A DNA stretch of 64,000 bases from Owenia fusiformis. Taxonomy: Eukaryota > Annelida > Polychaeta > Sabellida > Oweniidae. Location of the stretch: positions 5,673,375-5,737,374 of the forward strand of contig CAIIXF020000005.1 in NCBI GenBank assembly GCA_903813345.2, written 5' to 3'. Numbering within the stretch: the stretch's first letter is position 1; the number at the start of each line of letters is the position of its first letter. Positions 47,214 to 59,400 of this stretch are shown here, piece by piece. Position numbers and translations under genes: made by a program. Under the pieces are notes generated by a model. The model saw nothing but the letters and a program-made list of their open reading frames with translations, was not told the DNA's origin and ran no database searches.

Positions 47214-47458
47214 TTAATAAATAAAGTGCGCAGAAATCGATCTTACTGGGCCGCGGTGTGCGATATCGCTCGTAAACAATTTTTAATTGCGCACTGAATG
47301 AATTACAGGGGGCGCGTTGTGCAAAGTGAATTAAATAAATAAAGTGCGCAGAAATATATCTGACTGGGCCGCGGTGTGTGATATCACTCCCATGTTAAAA
47401 CTCCATTGAATTTTAAATTCTGCGGTATATCCCCTTTCGCTTTCCGTAAGTTTTCTGT
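47214..47458 (+). repeat. GCGCACT module and flanking repeat, copy 1
   Basis: A 61-bp module (47,289-47,349) begins GCGCACT and ends AGTGCGC. It is followed by a block containing ACTGGGCCGCGGTGTGTGAT. A shorter copy of that block precedes the module near 47,232. The block recurs in the same orientation near 49,836, but the module there is inverted. Confidence 0.6.
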
Positions 47459-47765
47459 TAATAAATGCCCAACAAGAAAGGGTAGCACAACGAATTCAAC
47501 TTTTTTCGAAAGACTGCAGACTTGACCTGCGAAATTGTTATTTTGGGTCACAGTGATGCCTCTAGAGAGGATATCTATGAGAATTACAGATTATAGTGCG
47601 CAGAATTATAAAGTCAAACTGACCTCAAAATGGTAGTACACAGTGTACACTGCCATCTTTCAATAAAGTGTGTAATACAGACCTTCGTATACAAAATACC
47701 AGAATGATTGATGTAATACCTGTATACCATTTCTTCTGGGAGAAGGAAAGTTCCTATATGTATTC

Positions 47766-47955
47766 CATGGCCGTAGCCAGGGGACCTCACCCCCTCCCCC
47801 TTGCCAAATATTCGTTCAAAATCATGCAGTTTTTCACCATTCTTAGCACTTTTCGCATGATTTTTTTGCCATAACTGTCAAAAAGCTCCCCCCTCTTGGC
47901 AAAATCTCCCCCTTGGTAAAACCACTCCCCCAGGTTAATCCAGGATACGGGTCTG
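47766..47955. mobile_element. hAT-like MITE, copy 2
   Basis: Same family as the element at 40-222. The left end is CATGGCCGTAGCCAGG and the right end CCAGGATACGGGTCTG. TATTC flanks it at 47,761-47,765 and 47,956-47,960. Internal similarity includes CAAAATCATGCAGTTTTTCA. No coding capacity. Confidence 0.65.
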
Positions 47956-48253
47956 TATTCTTAGACGAGATTGTTCAAGAACATAAGGTAGACATAAGTG
48001 CCACCTGTTAAAAGCTAGGAGATCTTTTCTAAGTTATTAAGTCATCAATCAGCAGACTGGTAATTGTATCCCCCACCCACTTCAAACTCCATACACTAAC
48101 ATACTATTACAATTTTATCTGTGTTTATTTGACTGTAGAAGGTGTACAATATTCATAGCATTGAATTGCATTTCATTGCATTGTATTGTATTGTATAGCA
48201 CATCATTGCAGGTGTGCAGTGATGATATAATATCCTTAATGAAATTAAGGATA

Positions 48254-48348
48254 TTTTCTAGTTATTTTTGTTGAAGAAATTAAGGATATTGATAAAAATT
48301 AGCGATTAACTCAAAAGCGCATTAAAGTAGTTCAGAGAAAAAACTTTA
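48254..48348 (+). repeat. Duplicated 95-bp segment, copy 1
   Basis: From TTTTCTAGTTATTTTTGTTG to AAAAAACTTTA, nearly identical to 51,596-51,691. Here it leads directly into the pentamer satellite. There it directly follows the end of ACGG-family copy C. Confidence 0.75.
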
Positions 48349-49325
48349 TTGCACTGCACTGTATTGAACTGCGATGTATTGTATTGCACTGCACTGCATT
48401 GTATTGCACTGTACCACATTGTATTGCACTGCATTGTATTGAAATGAACTACATTGTAACTGTATTGTATTTTATTGCACTACATTGCACTGCATTGTAT
48501 TGCACTGTATTGAACTGCGATGTATTGTATTGCATTGCATTGTATTGCACTGTACCACATTGTGTTGCACTGTATTGTATTACACTGTATTGTTTTGTAT
48601 TGCACAGCAATATATTGCACTGCACAATATTGTATTGCACTGCATTGCAATGCACTGCATTGTATTATATTGCACTGTATTGTATTGCACAGTATTGTAT
48701 TGCATTGTCTTGAATTACACTGCATTTTATTACACTGCATTGTATTTTATTGCAGTGTAATGTATTGTATTGCACAGCATTGTATTGTATTGCACTGTGT
48801 TGTATTGCATTGTATTGAATTGCACTGTTTTGTATTTTATTGCACTGCATTGCACTACATTGTATTGCACTGTATTGAACTGCGATGTATTGTATTGCAC
48901 TGCATTGTATTGAACTGTACCACATTGTATTGCACTGCATTGTATTGAAATGAACTACATTGTATTGCACTGCACGGCATTGTTTTGCACTGTATTGCAT
49001 TGCACTGCATTGTATTGCATTATATTGCACTGTATTGTATTGCATCGTATTGCACTGCATTTTATTGTATTATATTACACTACATTGTATTGTATCATAT
49101 TGCACTGCATTTTTTGCATCATATAACACTTCTTTGCATTGCATCATATTACACTACATTGTACTGCATCATATTGCACTGCATTGTATTGCATCATATT
49201 GCTCTGCATTGTATTGCATCATATTGCACCGCATTGTATGACATCATATTGCACCACATTGTATTGCATCATATTGCACTGCATTGTATAACATCATATT
49301 GCACTGCATTGTATTGCATCATATT
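48348..49325. repeat. Pentanucleotide satellite (TATTG/CATTG/CACTG)
   Basis: About 1 kb of 5-bp units, chiefly TATTG, CATTG and CACTG, in irregular order. A later part is enriched in GCATCATATTG. A small outlier lies at about 48,156-48,210. Because 5 and 3 share no factor and the units contain few stops, long frames open on both strands; their Cys/Ile/Ala/Leu/His-only peptides are artefacts. Confidence 0.92.
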
Positions 49326-49775
49326 CCGTATTTACCATTTCGTTACAGTTTCATTACATAAAATGTTATTTATAAGATTATAATTTTCAAACATTGAAAA
49401 TATTTTATACAATATCAATTAAAAGATATGAAATGGCCCAAAATAATATATTTTCAATGGAACCCTTTGCAAGGGTCACTTCAACATAACGCCACGTGTA
49501 ATCTGTATGCATACGCCCTCTTTTTATGAACATTATCTTTGAAACCATATTAGAATCGAATCTGATAAAAGTGCGCATGTCCTGGATGTGCTGCGCGCTA
49601 GAATCGGGAAATCTCAAAGTTCTCCTCGTTAGAGCCATCAATATTATCCAAAATTGTCATTTCGCTGGTTCACTCCGCAGTCTTTCGAAAAAAATCAAAT
49701 TCGTGGTGCCACGAATTTGTATTCGTTTTTTATTCACAGATAATCATTTTTTCATCGCGCACTGAATGCCGGAAT

Positions 49776-49938
49776 TTTTGCGCACTTTATTTTAATTAAC
49801 TGCACAACGCGGCCCCTGTAATTCATTCAGTGCGCGATGAAATCTATCTGACTGGGCCGCGGTGTGTGATATCACTCCCATGTTAAAACTCCATTCGATT
49901 TTGAATTATGCGCATGTCCCCTATCGCTTTCCGTAGGA
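49776..49938 (+). repeat. GCGCACT module (inverted) and flanking repeat, copy 2
   Basis: A 56-bp module at 49,780-49,835 matches the reverse complement of the module at 47,289-47,349. The following block (ACTGGGCCGCGGTGTGTGAT to CTATCGCTTTCCGTAGG) matches the block after 47,350 in direct orientation. It lies about 0.5 kb upstream of oxidase B exon 1. Confidence 0.65.
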
Positions 49939-50454
49939 GCAAAGAACATTAGTCAGGTTTTACAAAAGAATCTCAACGGGAGAGTGAGTTAACACGTCTT
50001 TTCTGCCAAGCACTAAATCCCGCGCTCTGTTTTACAGAGTGATATTCATTTCTAAGGCGGATGAACCACCTGAGTTTGTTTTCCTCCATAACGTTTTTTT
50101 CATGTTGGTAGGCCCCCGGGGGAGGCCAAAGTTGAGTCATCAGTTTCAGGTGTTAAAACGATCCCAGGGGCCAAATAGCAAACCATAATTAAAATCAAAA
50201 CATATTTTGTCGACACATACAGACAAATAAACGTTTATACTCTCGGAATACGCAGCTATTGCTAAGAAACGAACGATAAATCTGTTCTTGAAAATAAGAA
50301 TTCTTTTCTTCAAAAGCTTTCGTGTAGAACTTTTTAACAATTTATGTCACTGGTGTAAGGCTTTATGTGACAAACTGTTCGTGTGTACGTGTGTATATGT
50401 GTGTGAGCGTTCATAAACTGGTGTCATTTGATGATGCTCCCTCTAAATGAAAGC

Positions 50455-53400
50455 ATGCAGTTCTTGGCTCTCCTGGGCGCCACGTTTGTAAGTATTTACT
50501 GCACGAAATATATTTTTTGTACTATTTGTTTTGTGTAATAAAATGTAAAATTATAACTGTGACTGTCATCTCCAACATATTTGAGGGGAAAAACCATATA
50601 ACTTTTACTCAAAGACTTCATGAAGTTAATCTATTGTAATATATATACATGTATATACAGATTCTAATTTATTTTAATGAACACGATTAGTTATAAATTG
50701 AAATGAAGATTTTTGTAGGTATATAGAGAAGCCCTCCATCCGTGCGTTCGTCCGTCCGCCCGTCCGTTCGTTTGTCCGGACGATAACTCAAATACCGGTT
50801 GATGGGTTTGATTCAAATTGTATAGGCGTATGCCCTATGAGGACCTCTGCTCGAGAAGGAATTTTAAATATGGTTACCAAATTAAAAATGGCTGCCATTT
50901 TTCATAAAAAATGTAATCTTTGAATACTCAAATACTAGTCCACAGATTTGGTTCAAATTTTATATGCTGATGCCTAGGAATAAAGGAGCTTTGCTTTTCA
51001 AGATGGCCACTGAGTTTTAAATTGGCGGCCATTTTTCGTAAATATATATAATCTTTAATAACTCCAATGCCAATGAACAGATTTGGTCCAAATTTTATAT
51101 GTTGATGCCTAGAGACAAAGGAGCTTTGCTCAAGAAGACATTCTCAAGATGGCTTTCAAATTTCAAAATAGCCGCCATTTTTCGTAAAAAATGTAATCTT
51201 TGATAACTCAAATACCAGTAGACGGATTTGATTCAAATTTTATACCTTGATGCCTAGGGACAAAGGAGCTTTGCTGAAGAAAAGATTTTAAAAATGGCCG
51301 CTGAAATTCAAAATGGCGGCCATTTTCGTAAAAATATGTAATCTTTGATAATTCAAATACCAGTAGACTGATTTGGTCCAAATTTTATATGATGATGCCA
51401 AGGGATAAAGGAGCTCTGGCCACCATTTCTCGGGAAAAACATTTGATTACTCAAATGCCAGGGAACGGATTTGGTTCAATAATATACTGATACCTATGGA
51501 CAAAGGAGCTCTGTTCAAGGAGAAATTTTCAAAATGGCCACTATTTAACAAAACATGTTTTGTTCGGTGGGATTTGCTACTCCGTGGAGTTGCTGTTTTC
51601 TAGTTATTTTTGTTGAAGAAATTAAGGATATTGATAAAAATTAGCGATTAACTCAAAAGCGCATTAAAGTAGTTCACAGAAAAAAACTTTAACAATATCA
51701 AGTTCTCCAATGATAAATGTGATATAGCTAAATAATCCCCAACATCCCCAAAATGATCTTACACAAGCATATACTAGTACTACACAGTGTACTAGTATAA
51801 AGTAGTAGCCACGAACATACGTTTCCCTCGTCTTCAATTATCCCATGCCAGGATTATACTGGCACGTGCATAGCTCTCTACCATTCAGTAACTCAGAAAA
51901 TTAATTGAGGTAGGCATATGTTTATGCCACACTGGACATAGAATATTCGTGACATTTTGAACTTCAGACAATGTATCTCATTTATAGTTTCGACCTTGAG
52001 TTTTTATGTTTAAATATCTGAAAAGTGTCACCAACAGTTAGACTGACTCAGTCAGATGGTTCCGCGTCACGTTTTAATAACATGATCCATAAATTCGAAA
52101 GACAGTGATTTTATTTGAAAGTTATAGGCTATAGCGACTACACGGTGACCAAGAGTTAACAGTGCAAATCGGCCCGGTCGTGTTTTTTTAAACTCTTTAG
52201 TCGTGTTTTGTTGAAAATTTGAGAGGTAGGTTGATAAATTTGGTCATGAAATTGCTGTCACTTGACTTTATGTAAAAGTAAGTAATTTATATTGCTTTCC
52301 ATACTATATATCTTAACTTCAGGTATTCGTAAACGTGTTATTTGCACGAATCGTATGCTATAGTCTTGTTATATCGGGAAATGAGCAATTCTGTCAGTGT
52401 TATACATATTTTGCCTGAAAATCACTTGCCTGACTTGTATTCAATGAATACATCGATTCATAAGAAAAGCATTCACAATATGTGCGAAAATCAAAAGTTA
52501 GAAGAGCTTAAATAAGTAGCAATTGACCGAATAATATTTTTTAGATTAAACTCTTTAGACGTGTTGAAAAGATTGCGGTTAATGACGTTGACCTGTTAGT
52601 GAAACGTTCTAGACGTGTAGAGACATTGAGGTTTAACGATTTGGAAGTAGGAAACAGCACAATTAACATTATGTATTTCCCAAAAAATGATCACAATGTG
52701 GAAGAAGTTGTTGTCTGAGTGATACTATCTTAATTATAAATGATTAACAATAATCAAATGTACGACATAATATGTCAAGATTGATCTATGGGATCACTAC
52801 CGAATTTGATACTTAAATCAAAATGGTTAGAATCAGACACGCATGGTTAATGCAAGCGAGCTTTGCCTCGTCGCTCGTCATTTTGAAAATTTGACCAGTC
52901 ATATTATTTTTTAATTGCCCTGTCGCTCATTAAATGGCTCGTTGCTATTTTTGAATTTGCCTAAAATACGTTTTAAAACGTCCCTATTGGCCTTAAACTC
53001 ACTTTTCCCTGTCAAGAACGTAAATAAATTTATTTAAAATGAGAGGAAATGTTTAGTTTGTGATGCACTACATGTAAATGCATATATATGATCACCTAAT
53101 GTAAGGAATAACTCCACCATTATTAAAATCGTATGCTCAATATCTATTAGGTTTGCCTCAGGATTTTTAACAATTTGATTCGATGTTATTCCCTAATTCG
53201 CCTCACACAATGCAATACAATTTCAATTTTAATTTTCAAATTGCAATAGGTAAAAAACGCTACATATGCTGCTATCGTTCTATGAGTGATCTATGAACTG
53301 TAGTGTAACATAGTTTTCTAGCGAATTAAATTACAACATCTGTTGATCTTGTTAAATCATATATCTGTCTTTTTTATTTATTCATATCTTGACTACAAAT

Positions 53401-56400
53401 TACAATAAACGGGTGACACATAATGTATATTCCCGTGTTTAGTACTAATACGATTATTTTCAGAAGCACAGACAAATTATTAAGCAACAAAACATGGTCA
53501 ATGTGAACAATATTACAAGACAATTCAAAGTCGTTAATTTTATCACGTCTAAAACGTTATCTTTACAATTCCAAAACGTTAAGATGCTTATTATAAGACA
53601 CGTCCATGACGTTATATTGTCCCTTCTCCATAGTTAACTCCACTTTCTACATTTACGGTCATTTATGGTAATTTTAAGATAAATACAGTTAAAATATTTA
53701 CACGATCTTTAGAGTAGTGAATATTATTCCACGTTGTTGAATGGATTGTCTGTTTAAACTTGATTAAATAACACTAAATGCAAATTAAGTACATATTTCT
53801 GGCACTTTTGGTATATAATTGCGATTGATATGAAGTATGATGGATTTATCCCCAAAATAGATTCGTTGGTATGAAGAAGAACATCTTAGGTAGAAGTCAA
53901 GATATGTAAGTTTGTAAAATATAGAATATTCTTACCATTTTGCTCCATTCTATCGAATGTCGCATCCCATGTTCTTACAAAACACGACTAAAGTGTTTAA
54001 AAAAACACGACCGGGCCGATTTGCACTGTTAACTCTTGGTCACCGTGGACTAGACTTGTTTAGATACTTCAACTGAGGGTCAATGCCTCAGTATTAATCA
54101 TTCCTCTTTTCGAAAATAAGCTAGAAATAAGCAAAAGTCTACTTTGTTCACAAATATCGTCGATGTTTTTTGCTTTTTGCCGAACGGCAATGCCTTTTTG
54201 TGATGGAAATCAATAGCCATTTCTCACACGTTTTAAACCAGGATTCAACGTCATTTCGGTAATGGCCATTGATATTTCACACGCTGTTCTATATGTGAAA
54301 CACTGTGTTCGGATTGGCTGGAATCGGACACACCTTGCCCAGCTTAAGTGAATGTAGTTGAGACCACCGTGTATTTATAAAAGGTAAAATTTATTTTGAT
54401 AAATCAATTGCAAATTTCACACTTTATTGGTGAAGTTTCAGGATCTCCTGTATGTGTTTAATCTGAAAAATTGACTTCTCAAGTATAAGTAGAGAGCATG
54501 GTAGCGCTATGGTCTTATGAAATGTAGTACAAATGAAACAAAAATAATACAAGGATTTATATTGGCTCGTGTATTCTTTGAATAATTCACCCTCGCAATA
54601 TTTACAGATTGAAAACTTCTGAACGGAGGAGACAATCTTTGACAATGTGTATTCAACTTCTAGATTTTAGAATTTTCCAGTTGCATGTTGACATCCCTTC
54701 TATCTGGTATTATTTGTTAAAATGATTTATTAAATCATTGCAATTGTTTTATATTATATCTCGTGCATTTCAATTACCGGGACAACGTACATTGGAGATG
54801 ACAACGTACATTTTTCATTTGTTAAAATTATACCAAATTCATGAATATTTATTAAACCTTCAACCGTCTTAAATTGTGTAGTTTAAAGAAACATAGTCTC
54901 ATATAAATATCCGGCACTCTTAGACGACAGGGGAGAAAACGATCAGAGGAAATGTGTAAAAAACACAATTTTTCAACCGAGTAATTACATGGGTAGATCA
55001 ACAACGAAAAAAATCGAGCACTGCTCGAAAATCTTTTGACGTAATTAGAAAGGTAAATGTCTTCCAAATCAAATACACACGAAATCAAACATGAATTCCT
55101 TTATGTATTCCTCAAATTAATTTTTGAAAACCAATATCAAACCTACATCATAGTTTTCGCTTCAAATCAGTTAATAGTGACACCGTACACCTAAAGTGTA
55201 CGACGGTATATTTTGTCACTGTACGTTGTCGATGGTTAGGCGTGTAGCTCAATTTTGAAGGAAGTTGCTTCATTTATTGTAAAATTTAAAACAGATCTTT
55301 TATGGCTCGCTTATGCCACGATCGCACCCCCCCCCCCCCCCTGTCTGAAAACCGAAATATTCCCCGTGACCAAAAAATGGGTGCGCCCCTGTTGTGTGTA
55401 TATATAACGTAACTTAATCTTGAAATTATATTTCGCGTTCATATAAACAGATATTATCAACGATGGCTGTAGAAGATGAGCCAGGCCCACCTACTGCTGA
55501 GAAACTGACAAAAGAGATTGGTTTTGATATTACGCTGACTACAATTTGGGACACAGCCGAGCGACAGAGTGCTGAGATATTCTGGGCCCAACCCACTACT
55601 GTCAAACAAGTAAGCATAGATATCATCACACACAGAATCTCTCTTCGAGAGGAAGTCACTACTACACTACAGTCTCAGCTGTAGTGGCTAGCCCTTATGG
55701 CTCAGGTGTAGATCGTCTGACTCGAGAGCGGAAGTTCCTAGGTTCGATTCTCGTACGGGGCATTGGATTAAGTACACACTCTTTTGAGTCTAGTATCTGG
55801 CTCGTTAAATTATTATGCATCTGTTGGGGAATATTCCATTGGCTTATATCCTAGATGCGAGTAGAAATAATCTTGATTTACGTCATTATCAATTCAAAAT
55901 TCAGTCAAACTGTTTACTACAAGTAAAATTACATCTAGAAATGTGGTTTCGCAAGAGTTTATCAACTTTGAAAATGTAACTTCTAGGTCGGGGAGTTTCC
56001 CCATAGACCCCATGTTGTAAAATCACAAAAAGTGAATTTTTTTCTTTTGTTGGGCAGATAATATTTTCTTTTACTGGACATGTTTTAATTTGTATAACTA
56101 TCAGATACATAAGGGTTATATGAAAAGTGAACCACTAACTGATGACTATTCAAGTTAAAGGGAATTTTGTAATACCCTCCCATTTTATTTCCCCCAAATC
56201 AACCACCTAGTGGCGAAACTGGTAACTACTAACTACCTACTCGCATCTGAGTGTAATTGAAATTGGTCACATTCCACAACAGAAAATTCAGTGAATTCCT
56301 GTAACCCCTTTTTTGTCGCTCTGAGTATCCAATATTACATCAGTATTGAACGGTTGTGTAGTAATAGAGGATGAGCTTCACTTTATCCTAAGCTGAGAAC

Positions 56401-59400
56401 TACAAACTCAGGAAAATTTGTTTGAAACTTTAAAACCAGATTTGAAACAGCACAAAGATCCAGATAAACTGTTTTTTGTCTAGTAAAAGCTCTCGTGTTA
56501 ACTTACATTTAACCAAAGGAGCGCGTAGGTTGTCGCAAACAATTTCAATGTCAGACGATTATATGAACATGGTTGGATGGATAACATGTTTTTTTTTCAA
56601 TGTGTATTACATGGAGAACACTAATCTTAGAGGAAAACAGTTCTTTCAAATTACTATACTTGATACATCAAAATAGAGGATAGTATTATGCATTAAAAAT
56701 TGTATAAAATGATTGCATTTTTGGTAAAAATGAGGTCAGCATCTTTGAAAAAGTGTGTTGATGGGTTGATTGCTAGCTAAATATCTCAGAATCCGATTGA
56801 CTTTATTATTATTGTATATAATGATTTTCTTTGAGATATTGTATGGATCTAAAAGCTATGCTAAAAAACACGGTCCCTAATGTAATGTTGACTGATTGAC
56901 AACAATTTAATGCGAAAATTATTTATATATATTCTATATTACTGTTTTTATTAACATTTTTTGTGTTTTAGTGCAATTGTTTTTTGTTCCTTTTTACCAA
57001 TTCTTGAGAATGAAATAAAATATCTTTTCGAAGCTTGTTGGAACAAAATACCATATACAACATTTTCTTAGACCTCTCAATATTATAGTTATCCAAAGGA
57101 AATTTTGGTTGATTTTACAAAATGTATTAAAAAATTAAAACAAAAAAAAAACAAAATAGATAAAAAATTAAGATAACCCTTTTATTTCATTAACAAGATA
57201 CTTTATTAAAATCAACCAGACTTTCCTTTGTATACAATTACAACATTAACACGTTGTGTTTATGTCATTTAGTTCCTATGAGGTTCGGATAGATGTTTCA
57301 TTTCATTCCGAACATATGATACCAAGAACAAAAGAGGTATCTGGTGTTTTTTCTAAAACAATATAGAGAAAAGTATATAATTATATTTATTTCAAACAAT
57401 ATTGTCACCATTCAAAAGATGACCATTAAATTGACGATGTGTAAAATTTACAGAATTTTTTGATGACTGGTTTAAGAGAAACGTGTGTTCAAAAAGTTCA
57501 GCATATCGATACCCATCCTTTAGAAAATGATTAATTATAAATGTACACATGTTTTAAAACCATGTTCTTCTATTTCAAGATTAAAGATTTGGTAAAAGCT
57601 GCTAGGAAGTTTAGTTTACGCGTTCGACCTTACGGCGGACGACATTCCTGGGCGCCGTTGTTTGCAGATAAGGGTGACATTGGCTTGGATCTGTCATTGT
57701 TTGCGGAGGGAGACAAATTCACAGTTGACAAAGTATTAATGCAATTACTATTTGAAGGATGAGTATCTAAAATATCTAAATGTATTCGATGCTATATTTC
57801 TGATAAGGGATCATGAACACTCATACTCTAAAACCGTATTTGACAAAGTCTTAGTTTTTGAAAATCTTCTGACCCAACGTTATTGAGCAGTATTCTTTTT
57901 AGTTCCTTACTCTTAATTGATTCCAACAACGTGAAAGTCTAAAATGAGCGAATATCATAGGGCATTCATGACAACCTATGTCACAGACAACCTAAATAAA
58001 AAAGCTGGTCCTGGAAATAAACGAAAAGCGGGGTTTTGATTGGCATACCCTATATAATAATGGCCAATAATACAACCAGAACAACGGCAACGCCAAAGCG
58101 TAGCGAATCCCATCGAACAACCATGGATGGCATTTTTACAAACAAAGTATATTTTTCAAAATGGCCGCCTTCTTTCAAAAGTGTCATTAGACCATGTGCC
58201 ATAAACTTATAGTATTCACATACCAAATATGAACAAAATCGCTCCACTACTTTTCAAGTTATAGTAAAATACTTTAAATGGTGGCCATTTTTCAAAATGG
58301 CCGCCTTCTACCAAAAGTGTCATTAGACAGTGTGCCATGCTTTTAGTATTCAAATACCAAATATGAACAAAATCGCTTCACTACTTTTCGAGTTATAGTA
58401 AAATACATTTTCAAAAAAAATTTCAAAATGGCCGCCTTCTACCAAAAGTGTCATTTGACAGTGTGCCATACTTATAGTATTCACATACCAAATATGAACA
58501 AAATCGCTCCACTACTTTTCAAGTTATAGTAAAATACTTTAAATGGTGGCCATTTTTCAAAATGGCCACCTTCTACCAAAAGTGTCATAGGACAGTGTGT
58601 CATACTTATAGTATTCACATACCAAATATGAACAAAATGGCTCCACTACTTTTTGAGTTATAGTAAAATAAGTTTAAATGGTGGCCATTTTTTAAAATGG
58701 CGGCCATTTTTTAAAATGGCCGCCTTCTACCAAAAGTGTTTTTAGACAGTGTGCAATGTTTGGAGTATTCACATACCAAATATGAACAAAATCGCTCCAC
58801 TACTTTTCGAGTTAGAGCAAAAATCGTAAAATAACGAGTAAAGGCCGCCATTTTTCAAGATGGCTGCCATGTGCTTCTTTAATATCTACACTTCTAGCTT
58901 TAATAATGTCCTATATAATTTTTTTACATCTAAAACATATTGCTATTACAATTTTACATATTGCATCTAAATTACTGTAAATTCGGCACTAAAATGGCCG
59001 CCATTTTGAAATGAGCGGCCATTTTGAAAATCGGCTTTCGAGCAGAACTTCTACCCCCATAGGGTATATGTGTACAAAATATAAACAAAATCGGGCCAAC
59101 GGTATTTGAGTTATTGCCCGGACGGACGGACGGACGGACGGACGGACGGACGGACGGACGGACGGAGGCGTTCCCTATATCCCTCCGAACTTTGTTCGAT
59201 GGGATAACAAAAGGTCATCAGACTTAAACTGCCTCAGCCGGGAATCGAATCTTATCCACTTGTGAACTGCTATTTCATGTATTACCTAAAATTATTTCCA
59301 TGTGGAATTTTGTTTTAGGAAAGAATGTTAGTCAGTGCCTCGGCCTCTGCTTATTTGCATGAACTGTATCAGTTTAACACGGACAATGGAGTTACTATCA

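Noticed and set aside
48384-49383. Many long frames on both strands in the pentamer satellite
   Set aside because: They are an arithmetic consequence of 5-bp units without stops; composition is limited to a few residues.
49405-49765. 78- and 79-codon frames on opposite strands near 49.5 kb
   Set aside because: They overlap each other, match nothing recognised and lack splice or promoter support.
54424-55088. Two minus-strand frames of 73 and 78 codons
   Set aside because: AT-rich, unrecognised, and within oxidase B intron 1 between repeats.
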